Shown one piece after another: positions 44,801 through 55,995 of a stretch of 64,000 nucleotides of DNA. The stretch is taken from contig NC_053499.1 of assembly GCF_905171775.1 (NCBI RefSeq), forward strand, positions 90,375,512-90,439,511, written 5' to 3'. How positions within the stretch are numbered: position 1 is the first letter of the stretch; the number at the start of each line of letters is the position of its first letter. The translations under genes were made by a program, and so were the position numbers. The stretch is from Rana temporaria. Taxonomy: Eukaryota; Chordata; Amphibia; Anura; Ranidae. The notes under the pieces were generated by a model. It was given only the letters and a program-made list of their open reading frames with translations. It was not told the DNA's origin and made no database searches.

Positions 44801-47273
44801 AAAGCGATTAATCGTCATGGGATGTGCCGCCCATGCAGTGCACCAGTCAGACAGCTGCACGCATATGAAATCTGGGTTTGGGGCTCCAGACATGAGACCC
44901 ATTAAAGAATGACATAGGTGGTCAGAGGGTACAGTAAGGTGTACTCCTTTGGAAGGTACTCTGGCTGGAGGTATGAGACCTCAGAATAAAGATACCTTGA
45001 ATGTAGTTCAGATATGGCTTCAGAAATCTGTAATGATGAGTGTGGATGAAGGCGTGGTACACGCTTTGGTGACCCTCAAAGGAGAGCTATACATAGCCGG
45101 TCTATGCAAGGCTCTCACGCTATTCTCATATTTTCCCATTGTATTTTCTTCTATTGCTGAAAGTGAAGGCAGATTTCCAGCAGGTTTTTGTCTTTTTCAT
45201 TTTTGTTTTGGATACTATGAATATCTCCCCCACATTTGTATATGAATGTTTGTATGTAGTAACGTGAATATGTTCGAATTTACCTCGGCGATCCTCCGAT
45301 GCGTCGCGGCTGTAGTATTTTTGTAGGAACGGGAAAAGTAAGAGTTACACAGAGTTTCGTTTGAATCGGTTTTGAAAGAATGTCATTGAAAATTTACAGG
45401 AATGTCATTTTTGTTTGCCATTCTCTGCAGGATAAATATGAGGGATGAAGTAATGATTTCTGTTTAAGTATTTTTCAGGTCCAAGAAGTTTCTAGAAGTT
45501 TCTGTACATAGAGAGCATGTGTATATAGACAGCTGTACACATGGATAAATACGAGTCTAAGAAGGTTTAAAGGATCATAGGCTATTTCATTGTTTCTTCT
45601 TCCTCCAGTCTGTAATGAGGAAGAAAATGGGGGGATAAATAAATGTAAAAGTGACAGTTTTTAATAACACTAATCTTTCTAATTCTAATCAAGTTTGTGC
45701 CAAGACTGTCTTTCTTTGATAGAATTTGAATCGGCAAGCAGCAGTCTGGTGAAGTAGGTTCCCATTTTAGATGAACCTCCCAATGGTTCCAGGTATTACA
45801 GGAGATGGTAAGGTATTACAGGCGACGGGGAGACACGCACGGATTGTGCAGTGAACACAGTCCCGAGGTCGGGGTCATTGTCATAAGGTTTGTTTGGAGG
45901 TCAACTGAAACCAGGGTCGTACTCCCCTCATCAGCTGTCACGTCGATTCTCAGGTGATGGGGTGAGTGCGATCACTGTAACATGAACTTCAAAGGGGTTC
46001 AGGAGAGTCTCTCCTGAACCCCGACACGGTAATTGGTTTTCATTTTTCCCAACCAGGTGACTGGGTCGTGTGTAAAGAAGCTTGATGGATGAGACCACGC
46101 CAGCCACTGCAAGAAGCGGCTCCTCCACATCAAAGAAATGAGTAGTGTCTTCGTTTATTTTGTGTTTGTTTAGTAAATTTTAGCAGAGGCAACAATGAAA
46201 AGCATCCCAAGTTATTATTTAAAGTCTATTCTATGACTAATTAAGAAAGTGAACGGGACGGATTGCGGGGTCTGTTCTGAGTCTCCACCGAGCTTTAGTG
46301 CCCAGCGATGACAGCGGTACATGCTATTTATGACGTTATGATTGGTATGAGGATTATTGACAAACTAGTGAAGACTCCGGACAGACACTTGTCAATAGAA
46401 TTTAATGAGATGTCTTTAGAGGGTAGAATTGTTTTTTGTTTTTATGGCTCTGCCTCTTGTCGGTTGGGTATCTATGGCTTATAAGGTAATTCAAGAGGTT
46501 CATGTGTGGTGGTGAAGCTGTCCCATCATCCTGTATCGTGGCCGATCGCGAGGATCTGATGGCGCAAGAGAAAGTAGGAATGGCAGGGGCGGCTAGAAGG
46601 CACCAACCTTGAGCTGAGCTTATGATACGATTGAACAATTCACACCTATTGAGGATGGAATGTTTCATGTGACTGTTGAAGCTACAAGGAAGTTCTCACG
46701 GTCCAAGGGCGATTTCTGGGAATTTACAAGTAAAGATTGTTATACCTGGATCGGGGATACTGGGAATTGGAGTTCAGGCCCATATGGATAAGGTTTGGGT
46801 CCCTGCAAGGCAGAGCCAGAGCTGTAGCTAAGTGAAGGTTGGGAGTCCTTTTGAAGGGTCTGGGAATCTTTGGGGATTTAATTTTTATTTTAGAGCGGAT
46901 CGTGGTTGATGGAAATGGGAATATATATACTCATGTGGTTTTTATTTCTATTCTTTCTATGTCGTGATGAGGCGCTCCTGTTGCCCGATTGGACGCGTGA
47001 CCAGAGCCGGAGCAGATGACCACATTTTCCTTGATGAAGACGCCCCGAAGCCGGACCCATTTACAAGACACAGAGGACCCCAGACCGATCTGCGATTACT
47101 ACAGCTCACCAAGTTGTGCCCTCCTTATAAGTCATCCCTCCTGAAGAACAGAGTCTACATGTAAAGCTGTGTTTTCCTTTTTATGGACTGTAAAGACTGA
47201 TTTAGTTTCTAGGTGTAAGAAGACTATCAAGATTGGAAGGACAAGTGGGAGCAATATGACAAAAAGGGAGGAC
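41885..47273 (+). other. LTR element interior, no recognisable genes
   Basis: Begins GTTAA then TGGCGGGCCAGAATGTAG at 41891. This is in the right place for a primer-binding site but matches no tRNA end I know with confidence. 42001-42195 is a GCGATTGGACGTGTGTATGT-type tandem stretch. Between 42370 and 43060 a loose repeat recurs with CATGCGGCTTGGGGGAGGGG, and between 43290 and 43440 another with AAAGGTCCGATTTGAAG. 44590-44770 repeats AATAATCGGAA. The last open stretch, 46964-47164, is 67 codons with no family resemblance. The rest shows nothing coding. Confidence 0.75.
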
Positions 47274-48171
47274 TGTGGTGGAAATTTGAAGATGTATTTA
47301 ATATGTATTGTCATAATGGCACCCAGTCTTAGTACTGTCACAACCCGCTCTAAATAGAACTGACTGGGGCAGTCTGAGGCTGGTTGAATCTCGTCTGGTA
47401 GTAGAAAATGTCTTGAGGTTGGAGTGTGATGTTTGCGGCGTGGGTGTATGTCCGCTAACGAGGGGCCCTCTGTGCATTTAGCACCGACGATCGTTGAGGA
47501 GGGGATGCGCTCACTCCGCGAGCACACTAGTGGTTATGGACAGATGTGCGCTCTTATCTGGGTCTTGTCTGATCAGCAGGGCTTGCGATTCGTGGCGTAC
47601 GCCTGTAGATAGCTTCCTTTCCACCTTAATAAGGGTATAATCTGGATATGCATTATTCTATGGAATGGCGCAGATTAGGATTCTATCAGGCGATTAATAT
47701 GAGAGCTTATGATCGGTTAGAGGCAGGGGGGGGCACTCCCTGCCACGCCCATAAGCCTTTAGCAGCATTGTATGTACTTCTATGCATTGTATTGTATCCA
47801 TTGTATTATATTCTATTCATGTATTCTATGGGACTTCCTGTTAGAAGGAACGTCCTTATATGGTGTTAGCTGTGTCAGTGGAACATCATGTGTTAACCAC
47901 TCCCATGAGGGAGGTGTTTAATGGGTGCAGTGAGCACTTCCTGTTTTGGGTAAATAAAAGGTGCTTGGCTGAGCCTTTGGGCAGTCATGCTGGCAGAATG
48001 ATATGAGAACAGGCTGGTGGTGGTGTCTCTTTGTATGAATGGCAGAGAATGATGGTGAGTGAATCTATTTAGTTTAATTATGGATTATTTCATTAAGATG
48101 GATTCTGTGCTTAATAGCACAGGGCAAAATGGCGGTATGCTCTGCGTACAGCCCAGCTTTTTGCCACGACA
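47274..48171 (+). repeat. 3' LTR
   Basis: Nearly identical to the 5' LTR, preceded by the polypurine tract ending at 47273. AATAAA at 47953-47958. Confidence 0.92.
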
Positions 48172-48175
48172 GCGC

Positions 48176-48559
48176 TATGGGAGACTCTTAAAGTGGCGGA
48201 TTCCACTGGGGCATCTGCTGGGGTGCCTGGCCTTTCTCAGAGGCCACAGTGACCCTTGTTGTGGACTCCCCCCTCTTTTCGTGACCTTGCAGACTGCTTT
48301 TGGTTCACTGTCAAAGGGTCTTGACCTGGCCTATTGCTCCACACGGCCCTGGTGTCCCCATTGTTGCCCAAATAGGCCCTAGTTTTATGTCGAGCTTTGC
48401 CCTCTAACCAGATGCCCCAAGTGTAGGGGGGAACTGGCGGACCTGTTGTTTGTAGGATTAAGGTATGTTTGTGATACATGGTTTGGCAGTGGTGCTGTGG
48501 TTGTTCCTTTTGGTTCCAGTGTTGTTCGGCTGACTAGCCATCCAAACCAGCCTACTCTC
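48176..48559. other. spacer, no gene
   Basis: Single-copy-looking DNA continuing from the sequence left of the LTR element. No reading frame of note. Confidence 0.4.
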
Positions 48560-48562
48560 TTA

Positions 48563-49047
48563 GGCCCCGTACACACGACCAAACATGTATGCTGAAACTG
48601 GTCCAGTTTCAGCATACATGTTCGGTCGTGTGTAGGCGCGAGCGGGCCGAATTCCAGCAAACATTTGCCCGCCGGGCCTTTTCCCAGCGGCCAAATATTC
48701 CTGGACGTGTTTTAAAACCGTCCGCTGGAATCCTGCCCGCTCGGACATGTACGGTCGTCAGTACAGACCTACCGTACATGTCCGAGCGCCCGCCGTCCCT
48801 CGCATGCGTCGAATGATTTTGACGCATGCGTGGAAGCCTTTAAATGGCAGGCCCGCCCACGTCGCCACGTCCTCGCCGCGTCATCGTCGCCGCGACGACG
48901 CGGACACGTCCCGCGTAGTGTTTACCCGCGGACTTCTGTACGATGGTTAGTACAACCATCGTACAGAAGCCCTCTGGCAGGCATGTACGGTGAAAACGGT
49001 CCGACGGACCGGTTTCACCGTACATGTTTGCTCGTGAGTACCCGGCC
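48563..49047. mobile_element. Harbinger-type MITE, CGTACACACG family, 485 bp
   Basis: Starts GGCCCCGTACACACGACC and ends TCGTGAGTACCCGGCC, with TTA on both sides (48560-48562 and 49048-49050). A near-perfect hairpin lies at its left end (ATGTATGCTGAAACTGG and its inverse) and another at its right (ACGGTGAAAACGG). Its ends resemble those of Harbinger A, which may be the type of element that mobilised it. Confidence 0.9.
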
Positions 49048-49192
49048 TTAGAGATAAAAAAAAAATCCAAACAGGAAAAAACACTGAGCTAAAAAGTAAA
49101 TGAGTGTATGTGAAAAAACATTTTCCCACGATGATAATGGGATAGGAAGCTGCCAGTACCAGAAAAATTTAGATACCAAATTTTAGAACGTT

Positions 49193-49923
49193 GGGCCAGA
49201 TTCTCAAAAGGCTTACGACGGCGCAACGCCATTTGTGCCATCGTAAGTTCTAATCTGGCCCGGGGTATCTATGCGACTGATTCTTAGAATCAGTTACGCA
49301 TAGATATCCCTTAGATCTGACAGGCGTAAGGCTCTTACGCTGTCAGATCTTAGATGCACTTTTTTTTCCCGCCGCTAGGTGTCGCAGACGTCGTTTTCCC
49401 CGTCGTCTATGCAAATTAGCTATTTACGAGATTCCCGAACGTACGCGCGGTCGACGCAGTGAATTTACGACGTTTCCGTAGCATTTGCGACGCGTAAAGT
49501 TGCCCCTGCTATATGAGGGGCAACCAATGTTAAGTATGGCCGTCGTTCCCGTGTCGAAATTTAAAAATGTACGTCGTTTGCGTAAGTCGTCCGTGAATGG
49601 CGCCGGACGCCATTTACGTTAACGTCGAAACCAATGACGTCCTTGCGATGTCATTTAGCGCAATGCACGTCGGGAAATTTTAGGGACGGCGCATGCCCAG
49701 TAAGATCGGCGCGGGAACGCGCCTAATTTAAATGATCCACGCCCCCTACCTGGATCATTTAAATTAGGCGGGCTTGCGCCAGAGAATTTACGCTACGCCG
49801 CCGCAACTTTACAGGCAAGTGCTTTGTGAATCAAGCACTTGCCCGTAAAACTTGCGGCCGCGTAACGTATACGAGATACGTCACGCCGCCGGAGTTTTAC
49901 TCCATTCTACGAGAATCTGGCCC
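49193..49923 (+). mobile_element. Harbinger-type MITE, GGGCCAGATTCT family, copy 1
   Basis: Starts GGGCCAGATTCTCAAAAGGC and ends CGAGAATCTGGCCC. The interior has hairpins such as ATGCGACTGATTCTTAGAAT. The flanks (GTT and AAT) do not form a clear 3-bp duplication. It is nearly identical to the next copy, with about 40 bp more near its right end. Confidence 0.85.
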
Positions 49924-49950
49924 AATATGTATAGCAAGGTACAGCGCTAA

Positions 49951-50642
49951 GGGCCAGATTCTCAAAAGGCTTACGACGGCGCAACGCCATTTGCGCCATC
50001 GTAAGTCCTAATCTGGCCCGGCGTATCTATGCGACTGATTCTTAGAATCAGTTACGCATAGATATCCCTTAGATCTGACAGGCGTAAGGCTCTTACGCTG
50101 TCAGATCTTAGATGTACTTTTTTTTCCCGCCGCTAGGTGTCGCCGACGTCGTTTTACCCTTCGTCTATGCAAATTAGCTATTTACGCGAGATTCCCGAAC
50201 GTACGCGCGGTCGACGCAGTGAATTTACGACGTTTCCGTAGCATTTGCGACGTGTAAAGTTGCCCCTGCTATATGAGGGGCAACCAATGTTAAGTATGGC
50301 CGTCGTTCCCGCGTCGAAATTTAAAACTGTACGTCGTTAGCGTAAGTCGTCCGTGAATGGCGCTGGACGCCATTTACGTTAACGTGGAAACCAATGACGT
50401 AATTGCGACGTCATTTAGCGCAGTGCACGTCGGGAAATTTTAGGGACGGCGCATGCGCAGTACGATCGTCGCGGAAAACGCGCCTAATTTAAATGATCCA
50501 CGCCCCCTACCTGGATCATTTAAATTAGGCAGGCTTGCGCCGGAGAATTTACGCTACGCCGCCGCAACTTTACAGGCAAGTGCTTTGTGAATCAAGCACT
50601 TGCCCGTAAAAAGTTTTACTCCATTCTACGAGAATCTGGCCC
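49951..50642 (+). mobile_element. Harbinger-type MITE, GGGCCAGATTCT family, copy 2
   Basis: Same family and orientation as the copy at 49193, separated by 27 bp. TAA flanks it (49948-49950 and 50643-50645). A ~40-bp segment (CGGCCGCGTAACGTATACG region of copy 1) is missing. Confidence 0.92.
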
Positions 50643-50669
50643 TAAGTAAATAAACTGTGATAAACTTAA

Positions 50670-51084
50670 AGCGGTTGTAAACCAGCATATACAATTTTTT
50701 TTTTTACACCTGCAAGACAAAAGCCATAATGAACTAGTATGCACCGCATACTAGCTCATTATGAAATACTTACCTCGGAACGAGGAGAAGAGAACTTACC
50801 TGGTCCACGCCGAGCGAGATGTCATCTTGACTCGGCGTGTCTTCCGGGTATCGCCGCTCCAGCGCTGTGATTGGCTGGAGCGGCAATGACGTCACTGTGC
50901 GTGGGAGATTTCATTGCGGCAAGGGCTGGCCCTTCAGCCGAGGATCCCCCCTGCGCAGCGGCACATTGCGAGGGGAATATCTCCTAAACCGTACAGGTTT
51001 AGGAGATATTCTTCATACCTACAGGTAAGCCTTATTATAGGCTTACCTGTAGGTAAAATTCAAAAAGAGGGGTTTACAACCACT
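50670..51084. mobile_element. Kolobok-type MITE, 415 bp
   Basis: Ends AGCGGTTGTAAACC and GGTTTACAACCACT are inverted copies, flanked by TTAA on both sides (50666-50669 and 51085-51088), the Kolobok target. The interior has several hairpins, including TATCTCCTAAACCGTACAGG and TACAGGTAAGCC with its inverse. It is non-coding. Confidence 0.88.
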
Positions 51085-51088
51085 TTAA

Positions 51089-51562
51089 TGTGTGAACACA
51101 AGTGTGAATAAATGACTGAACATAAATTAGATCAATATTATAAAATAAAAAAATTGATATATCAAAGAAAATAAAAATAATGAAAACAGTTCCAAATCTG
51201 TGAGTAGGAAATGAAAAACAGAAGAAGCAAAAAAGTCCATATGCTATGATTCACATCGGTGCACATAAATTAAATGTGTGAAAAGAGGAGTCTTCTTCCA
51301 CCAGTGAAACACCCAAGGTAGTGGTAATGTAGTCTCCTTACCAGAGGTAGATGACCATTATTACAACGGTCTCTCTGAGCACAGGGGTTTAAAGTCTCCC
51401 AAAAGACTCAATCCAGATGGTCGATAGGCACAGGGTGATGACTCAATGTCTCAAAGGGGAAGAAACAAAAAGAGGTCCTATAGCGTAATACCGTTTAAAA
51501 ATGGTTTAATGCTGCTAAAAAGTTGCACTTACATTTAAGCTGTCAAATTCTGGCAGTAAAAA
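51089..51562. other. AT-rich spacer, no gene
   Basis: A-rich at the left, then mixed sequence with nothing I recognise. Confidence 0.4.
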
Positions 51563-51768
51563 TAACGTGGAGGGACGCTGGGTGTCCTCAAGATTTCCCC
51601 TGTCCATGGAGCTCCGTAACTGTGTGTCTCTGTGTGAGAAGCGTGATAACGTCGAATCAGGTGTGGCCTAGCTGATTCGACGTTATCACGCTTCTCACAC
51701 GGAGACACACAGTTACGGAGCTCCACGGACAGGGGAAATCTTGAGGAGACGCTGCGTCCCTCAACGTT
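51563..51768. repeat. large near-perfect palindrome, ~98-bp arms
   Basis: The inner 74 bp of each arm are nearly perfect inverse copies, for example GAAGCGTGATAACGTCGAAT against ATTCGACGTTATCACGCTTC, around a ~10-bp loop near 51661-51671 (GTGTGGCCTA). The outer 24 bp (AACGTGGAGGGACGC against its inverse) are imperfect. No target duplication is obvious. Confidence 0.93.
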
Positions 51769-52039
51769 GTTTATACCCTTTTAGAGATGCTCTTTTTTTT
51801 GGGCAGCTGGACATTACCAGGTAAGCTAATTTTTGGTTTCCCTGGGTCTTTGAACATGGGCTGAAAACCCTTCTGGATCCGTGCGGGTGGTGCTGAGCCC
51901 TCCTGGCCCCAGAAGCTCTCCAAGACCACAGAGGTTGCCTCCACCCGTTTCCAGGATGAGGGGTCTCCTTCGCTGATTTTGGCCTGTGGACCTCCTCCAT
52001 CCCTGACAAGTGGGTCTGCGAAATCCTTCTCTCCAGTTA

Positions 52040-53095
52040 CAAATTAGAGTTTTTTTATTTTGTATTGGCAGACCGTTTGTTTCCTTCAATCTGCGGCTCT
52101 CACCATCACACTTGCAGGCCCTGTGTGAGGCTATGCAGAACATGCTCCTCCTCTGAGTGGTTCCTGAGTTAGTGTGGTTCAGGTTTTTTATTTCATGGTT
52201 CTCAAGACAGATGGGGTTCGCCCAATCCTGGGCCTCAAGGCATGAATTGCCCTTATGCAAGTTCACATGTTTGAACTGGTATCCATTCGCTCAGGTTGGC
52301 CTCCCTTCTCAAAAAGTATTTTCTGGCCTCCATAGACATCAAGAACACTCCACCTTTCAGGGGGAGGGGGGTGCAAATACCTGTATAAAACAGGTATTTG
52401 CACCACTTCCCGGTATAGACTCCCGCGGGAGTCACGCCCCCTCCGCGTCACCCCCCCTGTTGTGTTACACAACGGGAACCATTGGGAACTGCACAGCGTG
52501 ACTCGCGCATGCGCAGTAGGGAACGGAGCAGTGAAGCCGCAGCACTTCACTTCCCAATTCCCTTACAGAGGATGGCCCTGGGGGAAGCCAAGAGCCGAGC
52601 TTTGGCTGCCGACGTCGCTGGCGACTTGGACAGGTAAGTGTTAGTTTTTTAAAAGTCAGCAGCTGCTGTATTTGTAGCTGCTGACTTTTATTTTTATTTT
52701 TTTCAGGCGAACCCCTGCTTTAATTTGTAGCACTGCCTTTCGGTCTGGCCTCCATCCCTGGGTGTTTCCCATGGTCTTGGTCTCGGTCCTGGCCTTGCTG
52801 GGACATTGAGGGATAGATGTGATCAGTTACCTCCACGATTTGCTTCTGCATGCAGAGACACAATTGTCTGGGATGGACAGAGTGGCGATCACCATGTGTT
52901 CAACAGGACTTGATCTTAAATCTCAGGATGTCTGTGTTGACCCCCTCCAAGTGCTTGGAGTATCTGGGTCTGATTCCTGTTCTGAGCAGGCCTGGGTGTA
53001 TCCGCCGCACAGACCACCATTATTGTTTAAAGGACCGATGCATGAAGAGATGGATATCTTGGTTGTGGCAGCAGCTGCTGCCGTAACCAGGATAT
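52040..53095 (+). pseudogene. DIRS-like reverse transcriptase relic
   Basis: Plus-strand fragments in changing frames resemble the reverse transcriptase of DIRS-type retrotransposons: GLPSQKVFSGLHRHQEHS near 52300, SYLHDLLLHAETQLSG at 52822-52870 (the family's YLDDLL block with the first Asp replaced by His), and LTPSKCLEYLGLIPVL near 52960. A foreign segment of about 380 bp (roughly 52353-52735) interrupts it and ends GCGAACCCCTGCTTTAA, which resembles a Kolobok-type end. Frames are broken throughout. Confidence 0.5.
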
Positions 53096-53165
53096 CCCTC
53101 TTCAAAAAGAGGACGTATATAGTCGTGCGCGGGTCCTTAAGTAGTTAAAAAAAAACACACAACAG

Positions 53166-53395
53166 ACATGATATAGGGGATGGTCAGAGACTACAGACAT
53201 GATACAGGAGATGGTCAGAGACTGCAGACATGATACAAGAGATGATCAGAGACTGCAGACATGATACAAGAGATGGTCTGAGACTGCAGACATGACACAA
53301 GAGATGGTCAGAGACTGCAGACATGATACAGGAGATGGTCAGAGACTGCAGACATGATACAGGAGATGGTCAGAGACTGCAGACATGATGCGCCA
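53166..53395. repeat. 31-bp tandem repeat, ~7.5 copies
   Basis: Unit ACATGATACAGGAGATGGTC followed by AGAGACTGCAG, with few variants (CAAGAG for CAGGAG). Units start at 53166, 53197, 53228 and so on. Confidence 0.97.
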
Positions 53396-54375
53396 AGTAG
53401 CCAGCATTGGGTTCTAATGCTCTGCTGCTGCCATGGAGAAAGAGACCAGCGCTGTCAATAGCAACCCTGGTTGTTTGTCCAGTGGTCCACTGTTGGAGGA
53501 TTCCCCCATCCACCTGGAAATGGGGGAATTGGATTGAACAAACAAAAGCGATCAGTATGAGTTCAAACTGGATCTTGGAACAACAGAGCAAGGGAGGGAG
53601 ACAGATAGGGGAGAGAAAGGGACAGTTCAGTGATGAATGTGCAATGAAAAATGCAGTGCTCACTCATTCAGGGACGAGGCTGGAAATTCACTGCTTGGAA
53701 TGTGTAGCAGCTGACTGTGTTGTTCTTCATATGTCCCGTGCACCTCCCCTCTCCTCTCTCTCCTCTTCACAGCTGTACCTCTGGAAAGGAGAGTGGGCAG
53801 GCTGGACAGACACAGAGAGATAGAGGAGAAGGGGCAGCTGTATGCAATGCATCGTTTGGTTTATGGGAGGGGGGAGTGAACTTTGCTGTGATGTGTGTGA
53901 CGAGTGTCAGACACTCCACTCAGCTGCAGCCACCGGCCCCTAAATGTACAGATGGATTCTCCTGTCCTAGGGATCCTGTGGTGAAGGATGTTCAGTAGGG
54001 CAGTCTGTAAGGTTGTCCCCAGCAATGGCTCCAATGGCCCCAAGCAGCAGTAGGTGTAGATGGTATTAAAGTAGTAGTTGAGGCTGGAGCAATGGCATCC
54101 ATGTCTGTAGCGTTGGCCGAGCTACGGCTGACAATAATTGAACAATCCTGAGTGAGTCTTGACTGCCTATATAGGCAGGTATCCAGCTGCAGTGCATCAC
54201 ACTGATTTGAATGGACCGCCGTACTCCACGGCGCACTTCCGCGTTCCACACTGGAGCGCAGTACGGCGCCGGATGATGACGTCATCGCATGAGCGCCATA
54301 TGCGTTCCAGCATGGAACGCATTACGGCGCTGGAGTGCCTAGCTTAATAGAAGTAACAGGCGCGCATGGGGCCTG
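53396..54375. other. unassigned DNA
   Basis: No convincing gene. A small inverted repeat ATTCCCCCATCCACCTGG with GGGGGAAT lies at about 53500-53530. 54195-54345 is CpG-rich with repeated ATTACGGCGC or AGTACGGCGC and GCGTTCCA motifs. Confidence 0.4.
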
Positions 54376-54378
54376 TTA

Positions 54379-55200
54379 GGCTGCATTCACACCTGAGCGT
54401 ATCGTTTTGCATTGTTTTTATGGCGTGTTTTCCGGCGTTTTGTTGCGTGTATTCGCGTGTTTGCGCACGTTTTTGCGCGTTTGCATACAGCGTTGTCCGA
54501 CGTTTTTGTACTTCGTCATTTTTTATTTTGCCCAATAGGAAAAATGATCATCCCTGTCATCATTTGTTGCTATGTTAGGAATTTTTTTTCTTCTTCCTGG
54601 GTGAATATTCCTCTTCCGGGTCGTCCTTGTGCTTCCTACTCCAGTATTTTCTACTGAGAATTGAAAATGAGTGATGATGAGATGGCGTGTTTTTTGGCAG
54701 CAGCCACTACTACCTCATATCTGCTATATGAAAGAGAGAGGAGAAGGAAGAGGGCACGCAGATATTGGATCCACCCCGTCATTGCTGGTCGGGAAGAGAG
54801 AGGCCAATTTTGGGTTATGTACAATGACCTACGTGACCGTGAGGAGAAATTTCTGGACTACACCAGGATGTCCATAAAAAGGTTAGTTAAAATTATCTGG
54901 ATTCATGCTTTTTGACATTGTTCCTTTCTTATCATGTCCACTAAAAACCCCATTTTTCTTTAATAACAGCTTTGATGAGTTGCTTGAATTACTCAGCAGT
55001 AGATTGCAGAAGATGGACACATACTTCCGTAATAGTATACACCCTGTGGAGCGACTAATCATCACACTGAGGTAATTTTAAAAAATATTTCCAATTATTT
55101 CAAATATTTCACGCTGATATACGTCTCTTTTTAAAATTGTTCAAAATTGATGCTCTATTCTTGCTAATAGCGCCAAAAGAAAAAAAAACAGAGGTGATGA
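54379..55200 (+). mobile_element. Harbinger C: 5' part of a PIF/Harbinger transposon
   Basis: The left end GGCTGCATTCACACCTGAGC is preceded by TTA (54376-54378). It carries the first exons of a HARBI1-type transposase. The second end and the catalytic exons are missing, cut by the element starting near 55217. Confidence 0.65.
54667..55071 (+). pseudogene. HARBI1-type transposase fragment of Harbinger C
   Basis: Exon 54667-54881 starts MSDDEMACFLAAATTTSYLL and contains RRYWIHPVIAGREERGQFW, a block typical of the N-terminus of PIF/Harbinger transposases. It ends at donor AAAAAG|GTTAGT in MSIK. Exon 54970-55071 (acceptor TAATAACAG) continues in phase with SFDELLELLSSRLQKMDTYF and ends IHPVERLIITL before GTAATTT. 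Both exons are open, but the DDE domain is absent because the element is truncated downstream. Confidence 0.8.
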
Positions 55201-55219
55201 AAAACCAAAAGAAAGCTAA

Positions 55220-55995
55220 GGGACAAATCCACAGCCAGCGGCGGACATTAAGTTTTTCAAAACTTATGTCATTTAAGTTACGGCGCCCTAATTTGGTCTC
55301 GTAAGTGCCGTATCCACAGCGCATTTGCGCACAAAATTGCGCTTACGTAACTTAAATTTCGAGGCGTAAGGCAGGGTTATTGCAAGTGGGAAGGAAGTGG
55401 GCGTGCTTCATTGTAATGAGCCGTGACCCCATGCAAATGAAGGGCCGGCCGTACTGCGCATGCGCACAGGAATCTGCTTCTCACTGGGCATGTGCAGAAC
55501 TTTGCTCGGCACAATCAGTGAGATAGGCCAAGCATACTTAGGCCTCGTACACACGACAGAGTTTCTCGGCAGAATTCACAGAGAAACTCGGTCAAAACCC
55601 GGATTCTGCCGAGAATCTCTGTCGTGTGTACACTTTTGGCTCGATGGAGCCGCCGAGGAGCTCGTCGAGAAAATAGAGAACATGTTCTCTATTTTCTCGT
55701 TGTTCTATGGGAGAAGGCGGCCCGCCGAGCTCCTCGGCGGCTTCATCCCAGAACTCGACGAGGAACTCGACGTGCCAAGCACGTCGAGTTCCTCGGCCGT
55801 GTGTACGGGGCCTCAGTTTGAGGATCGCCCTGTGTGTAAATAGCCCCAGTCAAACACACTTCCCTTGCAAAAGTATTTCCCTGTGTTTCCCTTCCTAGAG
55901 CAAGTTGCTTCTGCTCTGAACGTTTGTCAGTGTTTGTTGGTGAGTTGTGTGTGATAGAGAAGTTTTGGAGGAGTATTAGATAGTAGTTGTTGTTT
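55220..55995. mobile_element. Harbinger B-family end fragment
   Basis: Starts GGGACAAATCCACAGCC after TAA and matches, in inverse orientation, the right ~530 bp of Harbinger B (about 36475-37002), for example TTTCCCTTCCTAGAGCAAGT. It is interrupted by a MITE at 55541-55812 and ends at the L1 tail. Confidence 0.8.
55541..55812. mobile_element. Harbinger-type MITE, CGTACACACG family, 272 bp
   Basis: Starts GGCCTCGTACACACGACAG and ends GTGTGTACGGGGCC. TTA precedes it (55538-55540) and TCA follows (55813-55815). The empty site is preserved inside Harbinger B near 36675 as CATACTTAGTTTGAG when inverted, so the original target was TTA and the right copy has one change. The interior is one long hairpin around GAGAACATGTTCTC. 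Confidence 0.93.

Larger units (their letters stand above)
40986..48171 (+). mobile_element. young LTR retroelement with non-coding interior
   Basis: Two direct repeats of about 0.9 kb (40986-41884 and 47274-48171) bound a 5.4-kb interior. GCGC flanks the whole element (40982-40985 and 48172-48175), a 4-bp duplication as made by gamma-type retroviral integrases. LTRs begin TG and end CA. A purine-rich tract AAAAAGGGAGGAC precedes the right LTR, which fixes the orientation as plus. The interior has only short frames, and I recognise no gag, protease, polymerase or envelope, so it must have relied on proteins from another element. The LTRs differ by only a few bases (for example a G-run length near 41440 and T/C near 41611), so insertion was recent. 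Confidence 0.9.

Noticed and set aside
46964..47164. 67-codon frame near the LTR element's polypurine tract, considered as an envelope or gag remnant
   Set aside because: No recognisable motif, no hydrophobic segment and no extension in neighbouring frames.
53407..53823. 138-codon plus-strand frame after the 31-bp repeat
   Set aside because: No domain, no splice context and no codon pattern distinguishing it from noise.
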